From: JACKNG01 sp050184115
GTDB lineage: Bacteria; Pseudomonadota; Gammaproteobacteria; Ga0077536
Assembly: GCA_050184115.1 (NCBI GenBank)
Contig: JBFXAQ010000002.1
Coordinates: 124,001 to 188,000 of the forward strand
Length of the DNA stretch: 64,000 bases
Direction: 5' to 3'
Each line of letters starts with the position of its first letter. Positions within the stretch are counted from its first letter, which is position 1. The notes under the pieces were generated by a model. The model saw nothing but the letters and a program-made list of their open reading frames with translations. It was not told the DNA's origin and searched no databases. Of the stretch, positions 46,028 through 56,078 are shown piece by piece. The position numbers and the translations under genes were made by a program.

Positions 46028-46148
46028 GGGGTCAGACCCCGAGACTCAACTCCCTGAATTGCAAGGCCTTTGCGATTCGGACGGGGTCAGACCCCGGATT
46101 CGGACGGGGTCAGACCCCGTCAGTCGGGCTCGGACGGGGTCTGACCCC
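46028..46148. repeat. four copies of the GGGGTC-W-GACCCC palindrome
   Basis: Copies lie at 46028-46040 (extended to a 19-bp palindrome at 46025-46043), 46083-46095, 46106-46118 and 46136-46148. They fill the 126-bp gap between the convergent GST and ThDP-enzyme genes. The core is the same as at 18735-18885. The flanking TCGGACG is shared between copies, suggesting local duplication. Hairpins on either strand could stop both transcripts. Confidence 0.88.
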
Positions 46149-46149
46149 G

Positions 46150-47817
46150 TCAGTCGGGCTTGCCGGCGACGAGCACTTCGACGAGGTGTGGGCCACCGGC
46201 GGCGCAGGCTTCGCGCACAGCTTCGTCGAGCGCGGCGGCGGTCGTCACCTGGCGCGCGGCCACGCCCATGCCCTGGGCCAGCTCGGTGAAGCCGAGCACC
46301 GGGTCGCCGAGGTTCATGTGCGGATAGGGCTTGTCGGTGACGATACCGAAACGCGCGCGGTAGGTGTCGAGGTTGTGCTTGAGGATGCGGTACTCGCGGT
46401 TGGCGAGGATCACGAACACGATATCGAGGGCGTGGTGGGCAGCGGTCCACAGCGCCTGGATGGAATACATCGCCGAGCCGTCGCCCGAGAAGACCACCAC
46501 CGGCCGGCCGGGTTTCGCAACCGCGACGCCGAGCGCACCGGCCACGCCCTGGCCGATGCCACCGCCGCGACCGGCGAAGTAATCGTCGCCACGACCGAGA
46601 CCGAACGCGCCGAGCACTTCCCCCGAACCGGTGATCGATTCGTCGACCAGGATGGCGTCCGCCGGCATGGCGCGGGCGACGGTGACCGCGGCCTCGGTCG
46701 CACTCATGGGCGTACGCCCGGCGAGCTTGCCGAGCTGGGTCTCGAAGCGCGCTGCTTCGGCCATCCGGGCCTCGACCAGTGCAGCCTGGCGTGCGGTCGC
46801 CGCAGCGCGCTCGCCGGTTTCTGCACGCGCGTCGAGCGCCGCGGCCAGCGCGTCGAACACCGCCGGCAGGTGACCGACGAGACCGAGATGCAGACTCAGG
46901 TTCGTCGCCAGGCGCGTGTGTGCGCTCTCGACCTGCGCGACCACGCAATCCGCGGCGAAGAACGGCGCGTGGTCATACCACACCTCCTCGAAGAACGGGC
47001 CGCCGATGAGCAGCACGAGGTCGTGCGGCGCGAACAGTTCGGCGATTCTCTTCGCCTCGTAAGGCGCGCGACCGCGGAAGTTCGGGTGATCGAACGGCAG
47101 CGGCTGGCGCGCGCGCAGGAACTCGACGTAGACGCTCGCGCCGAGCCGCTCGGCGAGGGCGCGGAAGGCATCCGTCGCGCCCTGCGCGCAGATGTCGTCG
47201 CCGGCGACGATGGCCGGGTTGCGCGCGCTGGCGAGCAGTTCGGCCAGGCGCGCGACGCCGGCCGGTGCCGGCGCGGTATCGAGATGCAGCAGGCCCGCGG
47301 TGTCGGCAACGATATCGGTTTCCTGCTCCATGACGTTGATGGGCAGGGCGACGAACACCGGCCCGGCCGGTGGTTCGAGCGCGATCTTGAAGGCACGACG
47401 CAGGATGGGCGCGAGTTCGTCGGCACTGTTCGGCTCGACTGCCCACTTGGTCACGGGCGCCGCCATGGCGACGAGGTCGTGGCCGAGGATGGGGTTGCGC
47501 AGGCGCATGCGGGTGTCCTGCTGACCCGCGGTGACGACCAGCGGCGCACCACCCTTGAGCGCGCCGTAGAGCATGCCGATGGCGTTGCCGAGGCCGGGCG
47601 CGACGTGCAGGTTGGCGACGCCGACCCGACCTGAAGCCTGGGCGTAGAAGGTCGCCGCGCCGACGGCCACACCCTCGTGCAGGGCGACGTAGTAATCGAT
47701 GCCGGGATAATCGATCAAGCTGTCCAGCACCGGGTTCTCGGTCGTGCCCGGGTTGCCGAAGATGGCCGTCACCCCGTGCGCCCGCAGGCTGTCCATGAAC
47801 ACTTCGCGTCCGCGCAT
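46150..47817 (-). CDS. thiamine-diphosphate enzyme (benzoylformate decarboxylase/acetolactate synthase-like)
   Basis: 555 residues from ATG 47817, with GGGAGGAG upstream. The N-terminal pyrimidine domain has FGNPGTTENP and the catalytic Glu in ALHEGVAVGAA. The middle domain is degenerate. The C-terminal domain carries the ThDP-Mg motif GDGSAMYSIQALWTAAHHAL...ILANREY. The FGNPGTTE start favours benzoylformate decarboxylase-like enzymes, which decarboxylate aromatic or branched 2-oxo acids. It is a single gene, ending at the palindromic repeats. Substrate unproven. Confidence 0.9.
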   Translation of the reverse strand: MRGREVFMDSLRAHGVTAIFGNPGTTENPVLDSLIDYPGIDYYVALHEGVAVGAATFYAQASGRVGVANLHVAPGLGNAIGMLYGALKGGAPLVVTAGQQDTRMRLRNPILGHDLVAMAAPVTKWAVEPNSADELAPILRRAFKIALEPPAGPVFVALPINVMEQETDIVADTAGLLHLDTAPAPAGVARLAELLASARNPAIVAGDDICAQGATDAFRALAERLGASVYVEFLRARQPLPFDHPNFRGRAPYEAKRIAELFAPHDLVLLIGGPFFEEVWYDHAPFFAADCVVAQVESAHTRLATNLSLHLGLVGHLPAVFDALAAALDARAETGERAAATARQAALVEARMAEAARFETQLGKLAGRTPMSATEAAVTVARAMPADAILVDESITGSGEVLGAFGLGRGDDYFAGRGGGIGQGVAGALGVAVAKPGRPVVVFSGDGSAMYSIQALWTAAHHALDIVFVILANREYRILKHNLDTYRARFGIVTDKPYPHMNLGDPVLGFTELAQGMGVAARQVTTAAALDEAVREACAAGGPHLVEVLVAGKPD

Positions 47818-47968
47818 CGTCTCCTCCCCTCGCAGTGGGCCGACAGTATAAGGCGCACGGTGCGCGCGAACGCGGCGCCCTGCGCGGCCCGCGCGCGAAC
47901 CGCAGCGACATGGCGTCCGTTGACGCCGAGTGCGGTCAGCGGGCCGCGTCACGCACCGCGCGCATCGG

Positions 47969-50900
47969 TCAGTCGTCGTCGAACCATCGCGCCGGGCTGA
48001 ACACGCGATCGAACAACGTGTCTTCGCGCTCGATGGAATAGATGACGTCGCCGCCCTGGCGCACGCCGGACTCGGCTTCCACCGCCCAGTTCTGCGTCAG
48101 CTTGTAGTTCAGGAACACCGACCACAGGCGATCGAAGGGATTGAACTCCGAGCGCACCGCGAGCTTCGGGCCAATGCGCTTGCCGGCGGTGAACGAGGTC
48201 TCGCGCGCGGTGGTGCCGGTATTCACCGAGAGGTCATCGAGGCCGAACGCGTCGGCGACCTGGCTCGTGATCATCGACGAGCGCTCGGCGCCGAGACTGA
48301 GCGCCGCGCGCGCAATGAGCTTGCCTTCGCCCGAAGAGGCCTCGCTCAAGCCCTCGCCCGTGATGACGTACGACAGCACCTCGGCATCGGGCAGCGGCGG
48401 TTCGGAGAAGAGGTCGAAGCGCGGCGCGCGCACGTCGCCGCTGACCAGCAGGCCCGCGACGATGTCGAGATCGGGACGCACGGCGCGCACGTCGAGTGCC
48501 GGGTTGTCGATCGGCCCGGCAAAGGTGAGATGGCCGCGCTCGATGGTGAGCTGCTGGCCGTAGGCCTGGTAACCGCCATCGACGATGCTGACCCGGCCCT
48601 CGCCGCGGCCGATGCCGTCACCGCGCGCCTTGGTCCAGCGCAGGCCGCCGCCGAGCCGCGCCTCGAGCCCGGCCGCCGAGATGCGCACGTCGTCGCCGAT
48701 GATCGCCTCGACGTCGCCGGTGACGTTGTCGACGAAGAAATTCTCGCGCGGTGCGTCGTCGCCATCCCCTTCGCCGACGACGATCTCGTCGCCCGACACC
48801 TCGACCGCGGAATCCGGCAGGTGACGCACGGCGACGTGGACGCGCGGCAAGGTGATGCTGCCGCGGATGTCAGCCAGCCCGTCGCCATAGAGGAATTCGA
48901 GATCGGGCGAGACATCGGCTTCGACATCGGGCAGACGCACCGCGGCAAGGTGGTCGCCGCGCACGGCGAGGCGCGCGCGCCAGTCGTCCGCCGGGGCACG
49001 CTCGATGCTGCCGTCGAGCCCCAGCGTGCCGTCGTCGTTGCCGAGTTTGCCGGCGAGGGTGAAACGCCGGCCGTCACGACTCGCCACGGCGAGATCGAGG
49101 TCCGTGACACGCATGCCGGTCGCCTGCACCAGCAGCGCCCCCTCCTCCAGGTGCAGGCGACTGTCGAGCAGTGGCGCCGCGACGGTGCCGCCCACGCGTG
49201 CTTGGAGACGCAGCCGGCCACGGCTGCCGGCGACATCGGGAACGAACTCCTCCAGCCAGTCGAGGCGCGCGGCGAGGAGGTCGAGTCGGCCATCGAGCAC
49301 GCTGCCGTCGACCAGGCCGAGCGCGCCGTCGAGCGTGACCCAGTCGCCGACGGACCCGGCGGTGGCGATATCGAGGCGCGGCCCGTCGAGGTCGAGGTCG
49401 GCGGTGAGCGAGGGGATCGGCAGGGTCTCCACCGTGCCGTCGGCGAGGCTCAGGCGCACCGCGCCGTCGCTGACGGCGAGCGCCGCGGTGGCGCGATCGA
49501 CGCCGTCGGCGCGGGTGTACTCGGCGCGCCCGGCGACGGTACCGCTGAGCGCGACGGTGGTCGGCAGGTAGTCGGCGAAGAGGTCCAGCGGGATCGCTTT
49601 CAGAGCGATGTCCGCGCGAGCGTTGCTGGCTTCGACACGCGGCGCGGCGGCGCAGATCTCGGCCGTGCCCGAGGCCAGGCAGGCGCGCTTCAGGCTGATC
49701 GCGGCGTCGGCATAGGCGAGCGCGGCGGGCGCCGCCAACGCCCACGCGCCGAAGCTGCCGAGGCCCAGTGCGAGTTGCTCGACGGTGCCGCGCCAGGCGC
49801 CGTCGGCCCATCCGCCACGGGCGTCGAGCGTGACCGTGCGCTCGCCACCGACGAGCCGGGCGGCGAGGGTGTGCGCGCCCGGCGAGCCGTCGAACACGAG
49901 GTCGAGGTCGCCGAAGCGCTCGCGCGCCCGGGCCAGGCCGCTGGCGGTGAGTGTGACGTGCTGGGCTTCGCTGGTGGCGAGGTCGAGCGCGGCGTCCACC
50001 GTCAGCGCGGCGATGCGCAGGGTGTCGTAGCGCAGCTTGCGACCGTCCAGTTCGACCGTCACCGCCGGCGCCTCGACACGGCCGCCGAGACTGCCGTGGC
50101 CGTCGATCGTGCCGCCGAGCGCGGGATCGAACTGGGCGAGATCGCGGGCGGCGAGGTCGAAGCGGCCGGCGAGCCGCGTGCCCAGGCTGAGGTCGGCGGT
50201 CACCGCGTTGTCGCCGACCGCCGCGTCGAGATCGTGGATCGCGATCACGCCGTCCTGCCGCGCGAGCTCGGCCCGCGCTTCGAGGCGATGGCCACGCCAG
50301 TCGCCGTGGACGTCGTCCAGCACGAGCCGCCCGGCCGGCTCGCCGTCGACGAGCCGACCGTCGAGCGCACCGTGGAAGCCGAGGCGCCCGGCCAGGCGCG
50401 GATCGGCGCGGGCGAGGTCGAGTCCCGCCGCGGTGATGTCGAGCACCGCACCGAGCGTCGCGCCAAGACCGACCGTGCCGTGGAGGTCGAACACGCCGTC
50501 GAAGAGATCGGCGTGCAAGCTGTCGATATCGAGCCGCTCGCCGGCAAAGCGCGCTCGCGCGGCGAGCGCGAACGGCCCGCGCCCCGGCAACGTGCCGTCG
50601 CCCGCGAGGTCGAGATCGAGCGCTTCCGGCGTGCCGTGGGCGCCGAGCGTGGCCTGGCCGAGTTCGACCTGCGGCAACGCCGGTGGCCACGCGATCGCCC
50701 CCACGTCCAGCGTGAGGTCGATGCGCGGCACGCTGGCGAGCGCAGTCACGCGCAGGTCGAGCGTGCTCGTGAAGGGCGCCGTGCCCTGGTGTGCGACGAC
50801 CAGCGTGTCGTCGGCGTAATCGATGTCCGCCGTGCCGCCCGGGAGCGGCCACGGCGTGTCGTCGTCGGCCTGCGCCCGCCACGTCAATGTCCCGCGCCAG

Positions 50901-51850
50901 GCGGCGCCGTCGGCGCTGCGGGCGTGGCCTTCGACGTTGAGCTGCCGCGTGCCGAGCGCGGCCAGTGTCAGCGGCGCGGCCAGCTCGAAATCGAGCGCCA
51001 GCGGCGAACCGGCGAGGTGCAGTGCGGTCGGCCCGATGCGATCCCCGCTCGCCACATCGAGCACGTAGGGTTCGACCTTGCCGTCGACGGTGAAGGTCGG
51101 CGGCGTGGCCAGCACATCGACGTCGCCGGCCAGGCGCAGGCTGGCCGGGCCGCTCGCACGCACCTCGACATGCACGGCGTCGAGGCGGCCGGCGAGGCCG
51201 AGGGTGAGCGAGACCGGCGACGCCTGGCGTGGCAGGTCCACGGCTAGATCGGCGGACACGGCGAGGATGTCGCCCGCGGCGACACCGGCGCGGCCGGCGA
51301 CGGTGAAGTCCGCGGACTCGACGGCGAGCGATTCGAGCGTGGCGCGTTCGGTGTCCACGCGCGCGCTGAACGCGACACGGCCGAGCGCCGTCTCGTGCCC
51401 GTCCTGGACGATCACGAGGCGCTCGACGAGGGCCTCGTCGACGACGACGACCAGTGGCAACGCGGGGTATGCCGGCAGGCCGGCCGGCGTCGCGGCGGGA
51501 TCGGCCGGCGGTGGTTCCACCCGCACGTCGCGCGCCGCGAGGCGGGAGACGTGCAGCTCACCGCGCCACAATGCCGCTACCTGCCAGGCGAGTTCGGCCT
51601 CGCCGACCGCGAGCGTGAGCCCGTCCCGTTCGACGCGCAGACCGGTGATGGCGAGCGCGTCGGCCAGACGTCCGCGCACGCCTCCAACGCTGATGCCGGG
51701 CCCCGCGGCGGCCAGCGCGGTGCGCACGGCCCAGGCGCTGCCGCTCGTCGTGCCCGCGATCCAGGCGAGCAGTGCCGCACCCGCCGCGAGGACGAGCAGG
51801 ACAGACGCGGCAACGCCGGTGACGAGACGCAACAGCCCGCGCCGGCTCAC
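47969..51850 (-). CDS. tamB: translocation and assembly module inner-membrane protein TamB
   Basis: 1293 residues. A single N-terminal membrane anchor (LVTGVAASVLLVLAAGAALLAW) precedes a very long repetitive beta-strand body of alternating hydrophobic and polar residues, the lipid-conducting groove of the AsmA/TamB family. The last 300 residues form the TamB (DUF490) domain (VTGDVEAIIGDDVRISAAG, GRVSIVDGGYQAYGQQLTIERG, LSYVITG). It spans the periplasm and joins TamA in the outer membrane, serving phospholipid transport and outer-membrane protein assembly. Its start overlaps the tamA stop by 4 nt. Confidence 0.95.
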   Translation of the reverse strand: MSRRGLLRLVTGVAASVLLVLAAGAALLAWIAGTTSGSAWAVRTALAAAGPGISVGGVRGRLADALAITGLRVERDGLTLAVGEAELAWQVAALWRGELHVSRLAARDVRVEPPPADPAATPAGLPAYPALPLVVVVDEALVERLVIVQDGHETALGRVAFSARVDTERATLESLAVESADFTVAGRAGVAAGDILAVSADLAVDLPRQASPVSLTLGLAGRLDAVHVEVRASGPASLRLAGDVDVLATPPTFTVDGKVEPYVLDVASGDRIGPTALHLAGSPLALDFELAAPLTLAALGTRQLNVEGHARSADGAAWRGTLTWRAQADDDTPWPLPGGTADIDYADDTLVVAHQGTAPFTSTLDLRVTALASVPRIDLTLDVGAIAWPPALPQVELGQATLGAHGTPEALDLDLAGDGTLPGRGPFALAARARFAGERLDIDSLHADLFDGVFDLHGTVGLGATLGAVLDITAAGLDLARADPRLAGRLGFHGALDGRLVDGEPAGRLVLDDVHGDWRGHRLEARAELARQDGVIAIHDLDAAVGDNAVTADLSLGTRLAGRFDLAARDLAQFDPALGGTIDGHGSLGGRVEAPAVTVELDGRKLRYDTLRIAALTVDAALDLATSEAQHVTLTASGLARARERFGDLDLVFDGSPGAHTLAARLVGGERTVTLDARGGWADGAWRGTVEQLALGLGSFGAWALAAPAALAYADAAISLKRACLASGTAEICAAAPRVEASNARADIALKAIPLDLFADYLPTTVALSGTVAGRAEYTRADGVDRATAALAVSDGAVRLSLADGTVETLPIPSLTADLDLDGPRLDIATAGSVGDWVTLDGALGLVDGSVLDGRLDLLAARLDWLEEFVPDVAGSRGRLRLQARVGGTVAAPLLDSRLHLEEGALLVQATGMRVTDLDLAVASRDGRRFTLAGKLGNDDGTLGLDGSIERAPADDWRARLAVRGDHLAAVRLPDVEADVSPDLEFLYGDGLADIRGSITLPRVHVAVRHLPDSAVEVSGDEIVVGEGDGDDAPRENFFVDNVTGDVEAIIGDDVRISAAGLEARLGGGLRWTKARGDGIGRGEGRVSIVDGGYQAYGQQLTIERGHLTFAGPIDNPALDVRAVRPDLDIVAGLLVSGDVRAPRFDLFSEPPLPDAEVLSYVITGEGLSEASSGEGKLIARAALSLGAERSSMITSQVADAFGLDDLSVNTGTTARETSFTAGKRIGPKLAVRSEFNPFDRLWSVFLNYKLTQNWAVEAESGVRQGGDVIYSIEREDTLFDRVFSPARWFDDD

Positions 51851-53742
51851 AGGTCGGGCCCGATGCGCAGGTGCAGGCGCACCACGGTGTCGTCGTCGAG
51901 CGGGTGGGCGAGATCGACACGCGCCGGACCGATCGGCGAGCGCCAGCGCACGCCGAGACCGACGCCGACCTTGACCCCGGTCGCGCTGCCAGCCCCGCCG
52001 AAGGCATTGCCGGCATCGACGAAGCCGGCCACGCCCCAGCTGTCGGTCACGTATTTCTCGATCTCGACGCTGCCCACGGCGAGGTAGCGGCCGCCGATGA
52101 CCTCACCCTGGTCGTCGACCGGGCCGAGGTCCTCGAACTGGAAGCCACGGATGCTGGTGTCGCCGCCGGCGAAGAAGCGCTCCGAGGGTGGCATCTCGCC
52201 GAAGTCCGGCGACCACGACAAACCGGCGTCGGCGCGGGTCAGCAGGCGCAGGCCGAGCGGCAGCCCGTGCACGGCATGCGCCGACAGCAGCGCGCGGGCG
52301 AAGCTGACGTCGGAAGCGACCTGCTCGGCCGCGCCGCGGATTTCGAAATCGACCGCGTAGCCGCGGCTCGGGTAGAGCGGGTCGTCGGCGGTGGTCTTGG
52401 TCCAGCGCAGGCCGGGGATGAGCAGCGTGGTGGTGCGGCTGTCGTCGGCGATGTCGAACGACTGGCGGCTGAGGTTGACGAAACGCGTCTCCATCCAGCC
52501 CCACGGCCGGCGCTTGGTCGCCGACAGGCCGAGCTGGGTTTCGATGGTGTCGTAGGTGTCGAGATCCTCGCGCCGCACGCCGGCCTGCAGGCTCAGCCAT
52601 TCGTCGGCCGGGTGGGCCAGCGGCACCTGGTAGGCCGTGGTCAGGCGCTGCTCGATGAGCGAGGCGCGCAACTCGGCGTTGAGACGGTGGCCACGGGTGT
52701 TGAGGCGCCGGTTGACGTAGGTGCCGCGGCCGCGGATGCCTTCGTCGGTGGAGGCGCCGAGTCCGGCCGTGTACTTGTGTTGCGGCCTCGGCGTGAGCTC
52801 GATCTCGATCGGGATGGCCTGGCCGGCCGGCGCCGAGATGAGCGGGCGCACCTCGACGGACTGGAAATACTCGCTGGCCGAGAGGGCGCTGTACATCCGC
52901 GTCACCGCGTCCGCCTGGTAGGGCGTACCCTCGGTGTAGTCGAGAAAACGGCGTACCAGTTCCTCGTCGACGGCTTGCGGGGTCTGGGTGATGCGCAGTT
53001 CACCCTGGGCGAAGCGCGGCCCGCTGTCGTAGACCAGGCTGATGTCGGCACGCGCCGCCTTGGGGTCGATGCGCAGGACGTTCTTCACGAAACGGCCTTC
53101 GAGGTAGCCGCGGCCGAGCGCGAGCGATTCGATCAACGCCTTGGTGTCGGCATAGCGCTGGTGATTGAGACCCTGCCCGGCGCGCACGGGCGGCGTGGCG
53201 AGCGCCGCCATGAAGCCGCTGTCGTCGGCGGCCGCGCCGCGGATGTCGATATCGACGCTGCCGACCTGCACGCGCGGCCCGCGCTCGACGACGACGGTCG
53301 CCCGCGGGCAATCGTCGACCCGTTCGACGCTGACCGTGGCAGTGGCCTGGTAGTAGCCGTAGGCGCGCATCGCCTGCACGGCCTCGTCCTCGGCCCGCGC
53401 GGCGAGCGCACGCAGGTAGGCCGGTGCGGTGTCACAGGGCTTGGCGGCCAGCGACAGGTGGGCGCGTACGTTCTTCGCGAACGCACCCTTGACGCCCTCG
53501 ACCGCGACCGTGACGGTTGGCCGCTCGCGCGCGGCCTCGTCCTTGTCGGCCTTGTCCTGGCCGAACGGCAGGTAGCCGCACCCCACCAGCGGCAGCAGGA
53601 GCAGGAACAGCGGCCAGCGGCAGGCTGCGGTCGGCCTGGCGACGCCGCCGGGGGCGCGTGGCCCGTGGCGCGCGCGGGCCACGGCGCGCCCGCGCGGGGA
53701 TCCGTGGGAAATCATGCAATCTTTATTGTTCTGGCGGCCCAT
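51847..53742 (-). CDS. tamA: outer-membrane protein TamA (BamA/Omp85 family)
   Basis: About 631 residues from ATG 53742, where GGTGGGGGA lies upstream; ATGs at 53769 and 53715 are alternatives. The leader is long and Arg-rich, ending in WPLFLLLLPLVGCGYL. Three POTRA-like domains follow, then the Omp85 barrel with RFFAGGDTSIRGFQFEDLGP (the conserved RGF loop) and a C-terminal strand VVRLHLRIGPDL. LVGC looks like a lipobox, so the N-terminus may be lipidated. It is cotranscribed with tamB. Confidence 0.92.
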   Translation of the reverse strand: MGRQNNKDCMISHGSPRGRAVARARHGPRAPGGVARPTAACRWPLFLLLLPLVGCGYLPFGQDKADKDEAARERPTVTVAVEGVKGAFAKNVRAHLSLAAKPCDTAPAYLRALAARAEDEAVQAMRAYGYYQATATVSVERVDDCPRATVVVERGPRVQVGSVDIDIRGAAADDSGFMAALATPPVRAGQGLNHQRYADTKALIESLALGRGYLEGRFVKNVLRIDPKAARADISLVYDSGPRFAQGELRITQTPQAVDEELVRRFLDYTEGTPYQADAVTRMYSALSASEYFQSVEVRPLISAPAGQAIPIEIELTPRPQHKYTAGLGASTDEGIRGRGTYVNRRLNTRGHRLNAELRASLIEQRLTTAYQVPLAHPADEWLSLQAGVRREDLDTYDTIETQLGLSATKRRPWGWMETRFVNLSRQSFDIADDSRTTTLLIPGLRWTKTTADDPLYPSRGYAVDFEIRGAAEQVASDVSFARALLSAHAVHGLPLGLRLLTRADAGLSWSPDFGEMPPSERFFAGGDTSIRGFQFEDLGPVDDQGEVIGGRYLAVGSVEIEKYVTDSWGVAGFVDAGNAFGGAGSATGVKVGVGLGVRWRSPIGPARVDLAHPLDDDTVVRLHLRIGPDL

Positions 53743-53992
53743 GTTCCCCCACCGGGCGTGCGAATTCAAAACGCGCCCGTGGTGTGGGATTTAACGCGCG
53801 CCGTAGCGACTGCGCCCTGACGACGGGCACGAATCGGTCGCGCGGAGGCCGCCGGACGAGGCCTCCCGACGCGCCGGTCAATGCCGTCCGCCGTGGCGCT
53901 CCGTCGAGGATGACAGGTGTGCCTGTACTGAAGACTACGCGCGGGGCCGGCGTTCGGACCGCCAGCCACGACGCGGCGGTGTCGCGTCGTGC

Positions 53993-54865
53993 TCAGGCCG
54001 CGGCGCGGCCGCGCGGCGCTTCGCCGGCGAGGGTCGTGCGGTACATCAGCCGCCGGTGGCCTTCGTAGCCGCCGTCAGCGTAATGGACCACGGAGCGGTT
54101 GTCCCACATGACCAGGGTGCCGGGCTGCCAGCGATGGCGGTAGACGAACTCGGCCCGCGTCATGTGACGGAACAGGAATTCGAGGAGCGCACGGCTCTCG
54201 TCGGCGTGCATACCCTCGATGCCGATGGTGTAGACGTGGTTGACGAAGAGCCCCTCGCGGCCCGACCGCGGATGTACGCGCACGATCGGATGGGACTGCT
54301 GCCGTTCCGCCTCCGGCGAGACGATGATGCGCATCGAGCGGGTGTCGTCGTCGCGCGCGAAGAGCCCCTGCGGGCCGTAGGACGGCGCGGCCGAATGCAC
54401 GCCGCGCAGGGTCTCCAGCACGCGGCGCAGGGCGGGCGACAGTGCGGCCAGCGCGGCGTGGCCGTCGGCGAACACGGTGTCGCCGCCGATCGGCGGGACT
54501 TCGGCGCCGTAGAGCAGGGTCGCACTCGGCGGCGTCGGCTGGAAGCTCCAGTCCGAGTGCCACAGGCTGCCGAAGATCGGCGCCGTCTCACGCGCTTCGC
54601 GCTTCACCTCGATGACGTGGTCGTGCCCGGCCATCGGCACCACGTAGGGATCGTGGCCGTACTCGCCGAAGCTGCCGGCGAAACGCTCCAACGCGGCGGC
54701 GTCCAGCGCCTGCCCGGTAATGGCCAGCACCGGGTGTTGGACCCACGCGCGGTGCAGTTCATCGAGTGCCGCGGGCGCCAGGGCTTGGGCGAGATCGAGG
54801 CCGCTCACCTCGGCGACGAAGCCGGGGCGGCGGGTACGCAGGGTGAAGTGTTCGAAGTTCGCCAT
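53993..54865 (-). CDS. TauD/TfdA-family Fe(II)/2-oxoglutarate dioxygenase
   Basis: 290 residues from ATG 54865, with GGAGG upstream. The facial triad is H103 and D105 (LWHSDWSF) and H261 (NRSVVHYA), and the 2-oxoglutarate Arg lies in RRLMYRTTL. These enzymes hydroxylate small acids such as taurine or phenoxyacetates; the family also contains many uncharacterised members. The long reading frame extends further upstream in an Arg-rich shadow of the desaturase gene, which I discount. It is divergent from the desaturase. Confidence 0.93.
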   Translation of the reverse strand: MANFEHFTLRTRRPGFVAEVSGLDLAQALAPAALDELHRAWVQHPVLAITGQALDAAALERFAGSFGEYGHDPYVVPMAGHDHVIEVKREARETAPIFGSLWHSDWSFQPTPPSATLLYGAEVPPIGGDTVFADGHAALAALSPALRRVLETLRGVHSAAPSYGPQGLFARDDDTRSMRIIVSPEAERQQSHPIVRVHPRSGREGLFVNHVYTIGIEGMHADESRALLEFLFRHMTRAEFVYRHRWQPGTLVMWDNRSVVHYADGGYEGHRRLMYRTTLAGEAPRGRAAA

Positions 54866-55066
54866 GGGGCCGCCTCCGCGCGGCAGGATCGGGCGGGCGT
54901 CGATTGTACTGCGCCTTGCGGCCACCCCGGCCGCACCCCGGGCCGCACCCGCGTGCTCCCGGCAGGGGCGTCGCCAGACCCTGCGCGCGCGGCGACGCCG
55001 CGCCCCGTGACCTCGGTCACCAACGGCCCTATCATCGCCCCGTCGCCGTGACGGGGGGAGCGCGTG

Positions 55067-56038
55067 ATGCAGGAACAGTTCGAGCACCGGCCGCTGCTCA
55101 CCGGCGACGCCCTGCGCGCGGTGCAGCGCCGCGACGACGGTCCGAGCGCGCGGCGTCTCGCCGTCCACCTCGGCAGCTTCGCGTTCCTCGTCGCGATCGT
55201 CATCGCGGTCCACGCCTCGCCCCTGCTCGCCCTGCCCGTGGCGCTGGCACTGGGCTGGGTGTGGGCCGGCCTCTTCGCGCCCTTCCACGAATGCATCCAC
55301 GGCACCGCGTTCGTCTCGCCCGGCCTCAACCGCCTCGGCGCCTGGCTCACCGGTATTCCTTTCATGATGGCGCCCGCCGTCTACCGCGGCTTCCATTTCG
55401 AACACCACCGACATACCCAGGACCCGGCGCGCGATCCCGAACTGATGGACGACCCGCGCTATGCCGAGTGGCCGGCGGATCGTCGCGGCTGGTGGCTGAT
55501 GGCGTCCGGTCTCGGCCTCTTCCTGCTCAAGCTGCGTCCGCTGGTCGGCATCAGCCTGCGCCCTGCCAGCGACTGGCCACGCTTCGCGCGCTGGGTCGAC
55601 ACCGTCGACGACCGCGCGGCGCTGGCGCGCGAGAGCCGCGTCGTACTGGCCTGCTGGCTGGCCTTCGTGCTCGCCCTGCCGTTCGTGCCGGGCGGCGGCT
55701 GGCTGCTGCTCGCGGCGTGGCTGTCGAACGCGCTCGAGGCACTGTGGGTGTCCTGCGAGCACACCGGCCTGCCGCTCGAAGGGAACATCCTCGAACGCAC
55801 GCGCACCGTCGAGAGCAATGCCTTCGTGCGTTTCTGGATCTGGAACATGAACTACCACGCCGAGCACCACGCCTGGCCGAGCATCCCCTGGCACCGCCTG
55901 CCCGCGGCCCACCGCGCGGTGCGGCCACGCCTCGCCTCGCGCGTGCCCGGCTACGCCGCCCTGCACCGCAACGTGCGCGACGGCCGCGGCCGGCCGAGCT
56001 GTGACCCGCTGCGCGTCGACGACGGTGCACCGGCCTGA
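55067..56038 (+). CDS. membrane fatty-acid desaturase-family protein
   Basis: 323 residues from ATG 55067, six bases after GGGGGGAG. The three His boxes of the membrane desaturase/hydroxylase family are present: HECIHGT (74-80), HFEHHRH (110-116) and NYHAEHH near residue 265. Four or so hydrophobic helices surround them. Members also include beta-carotene ketolases and fatty acid hydroxylases. It is followed 40 bp later by the cupin gene on the same strand. Likely an inner-membrane lipid-modifying enzyme. Confidence 0.9.
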   Translation: MQEQFEHRPLLTGDALRAVQRRDDGPSARRLAVHLGSFAFLVAIVIAVHASPLLALPVALALGWVWAGLFAPFHECIHGTAFVSPGLNRLGAWLTGIPFMMAPAVYRGFHFEHHRHTQDPARDPELMDDPRYAEWPADRRGWWLMASGLGLFLLKLRPLVGISLRPASDWPRFARWVDTVDDRAALARESRVVLACWLAFVLALPFVPGGGWLLLAAWLSNALEALWVSCEHTGLPLEGNILERTRTVESNAFVRFWIWNMNYHAEHHAWPSIPWHRLPAAHRAVRPRLASRVPGYAALHRNVRDGRGRPSCDPLRVDDGAPA

Positions 56039-56078
56039 GGACGCTCTGCACACCTGCCACGACACGAGGAGACCCCAC

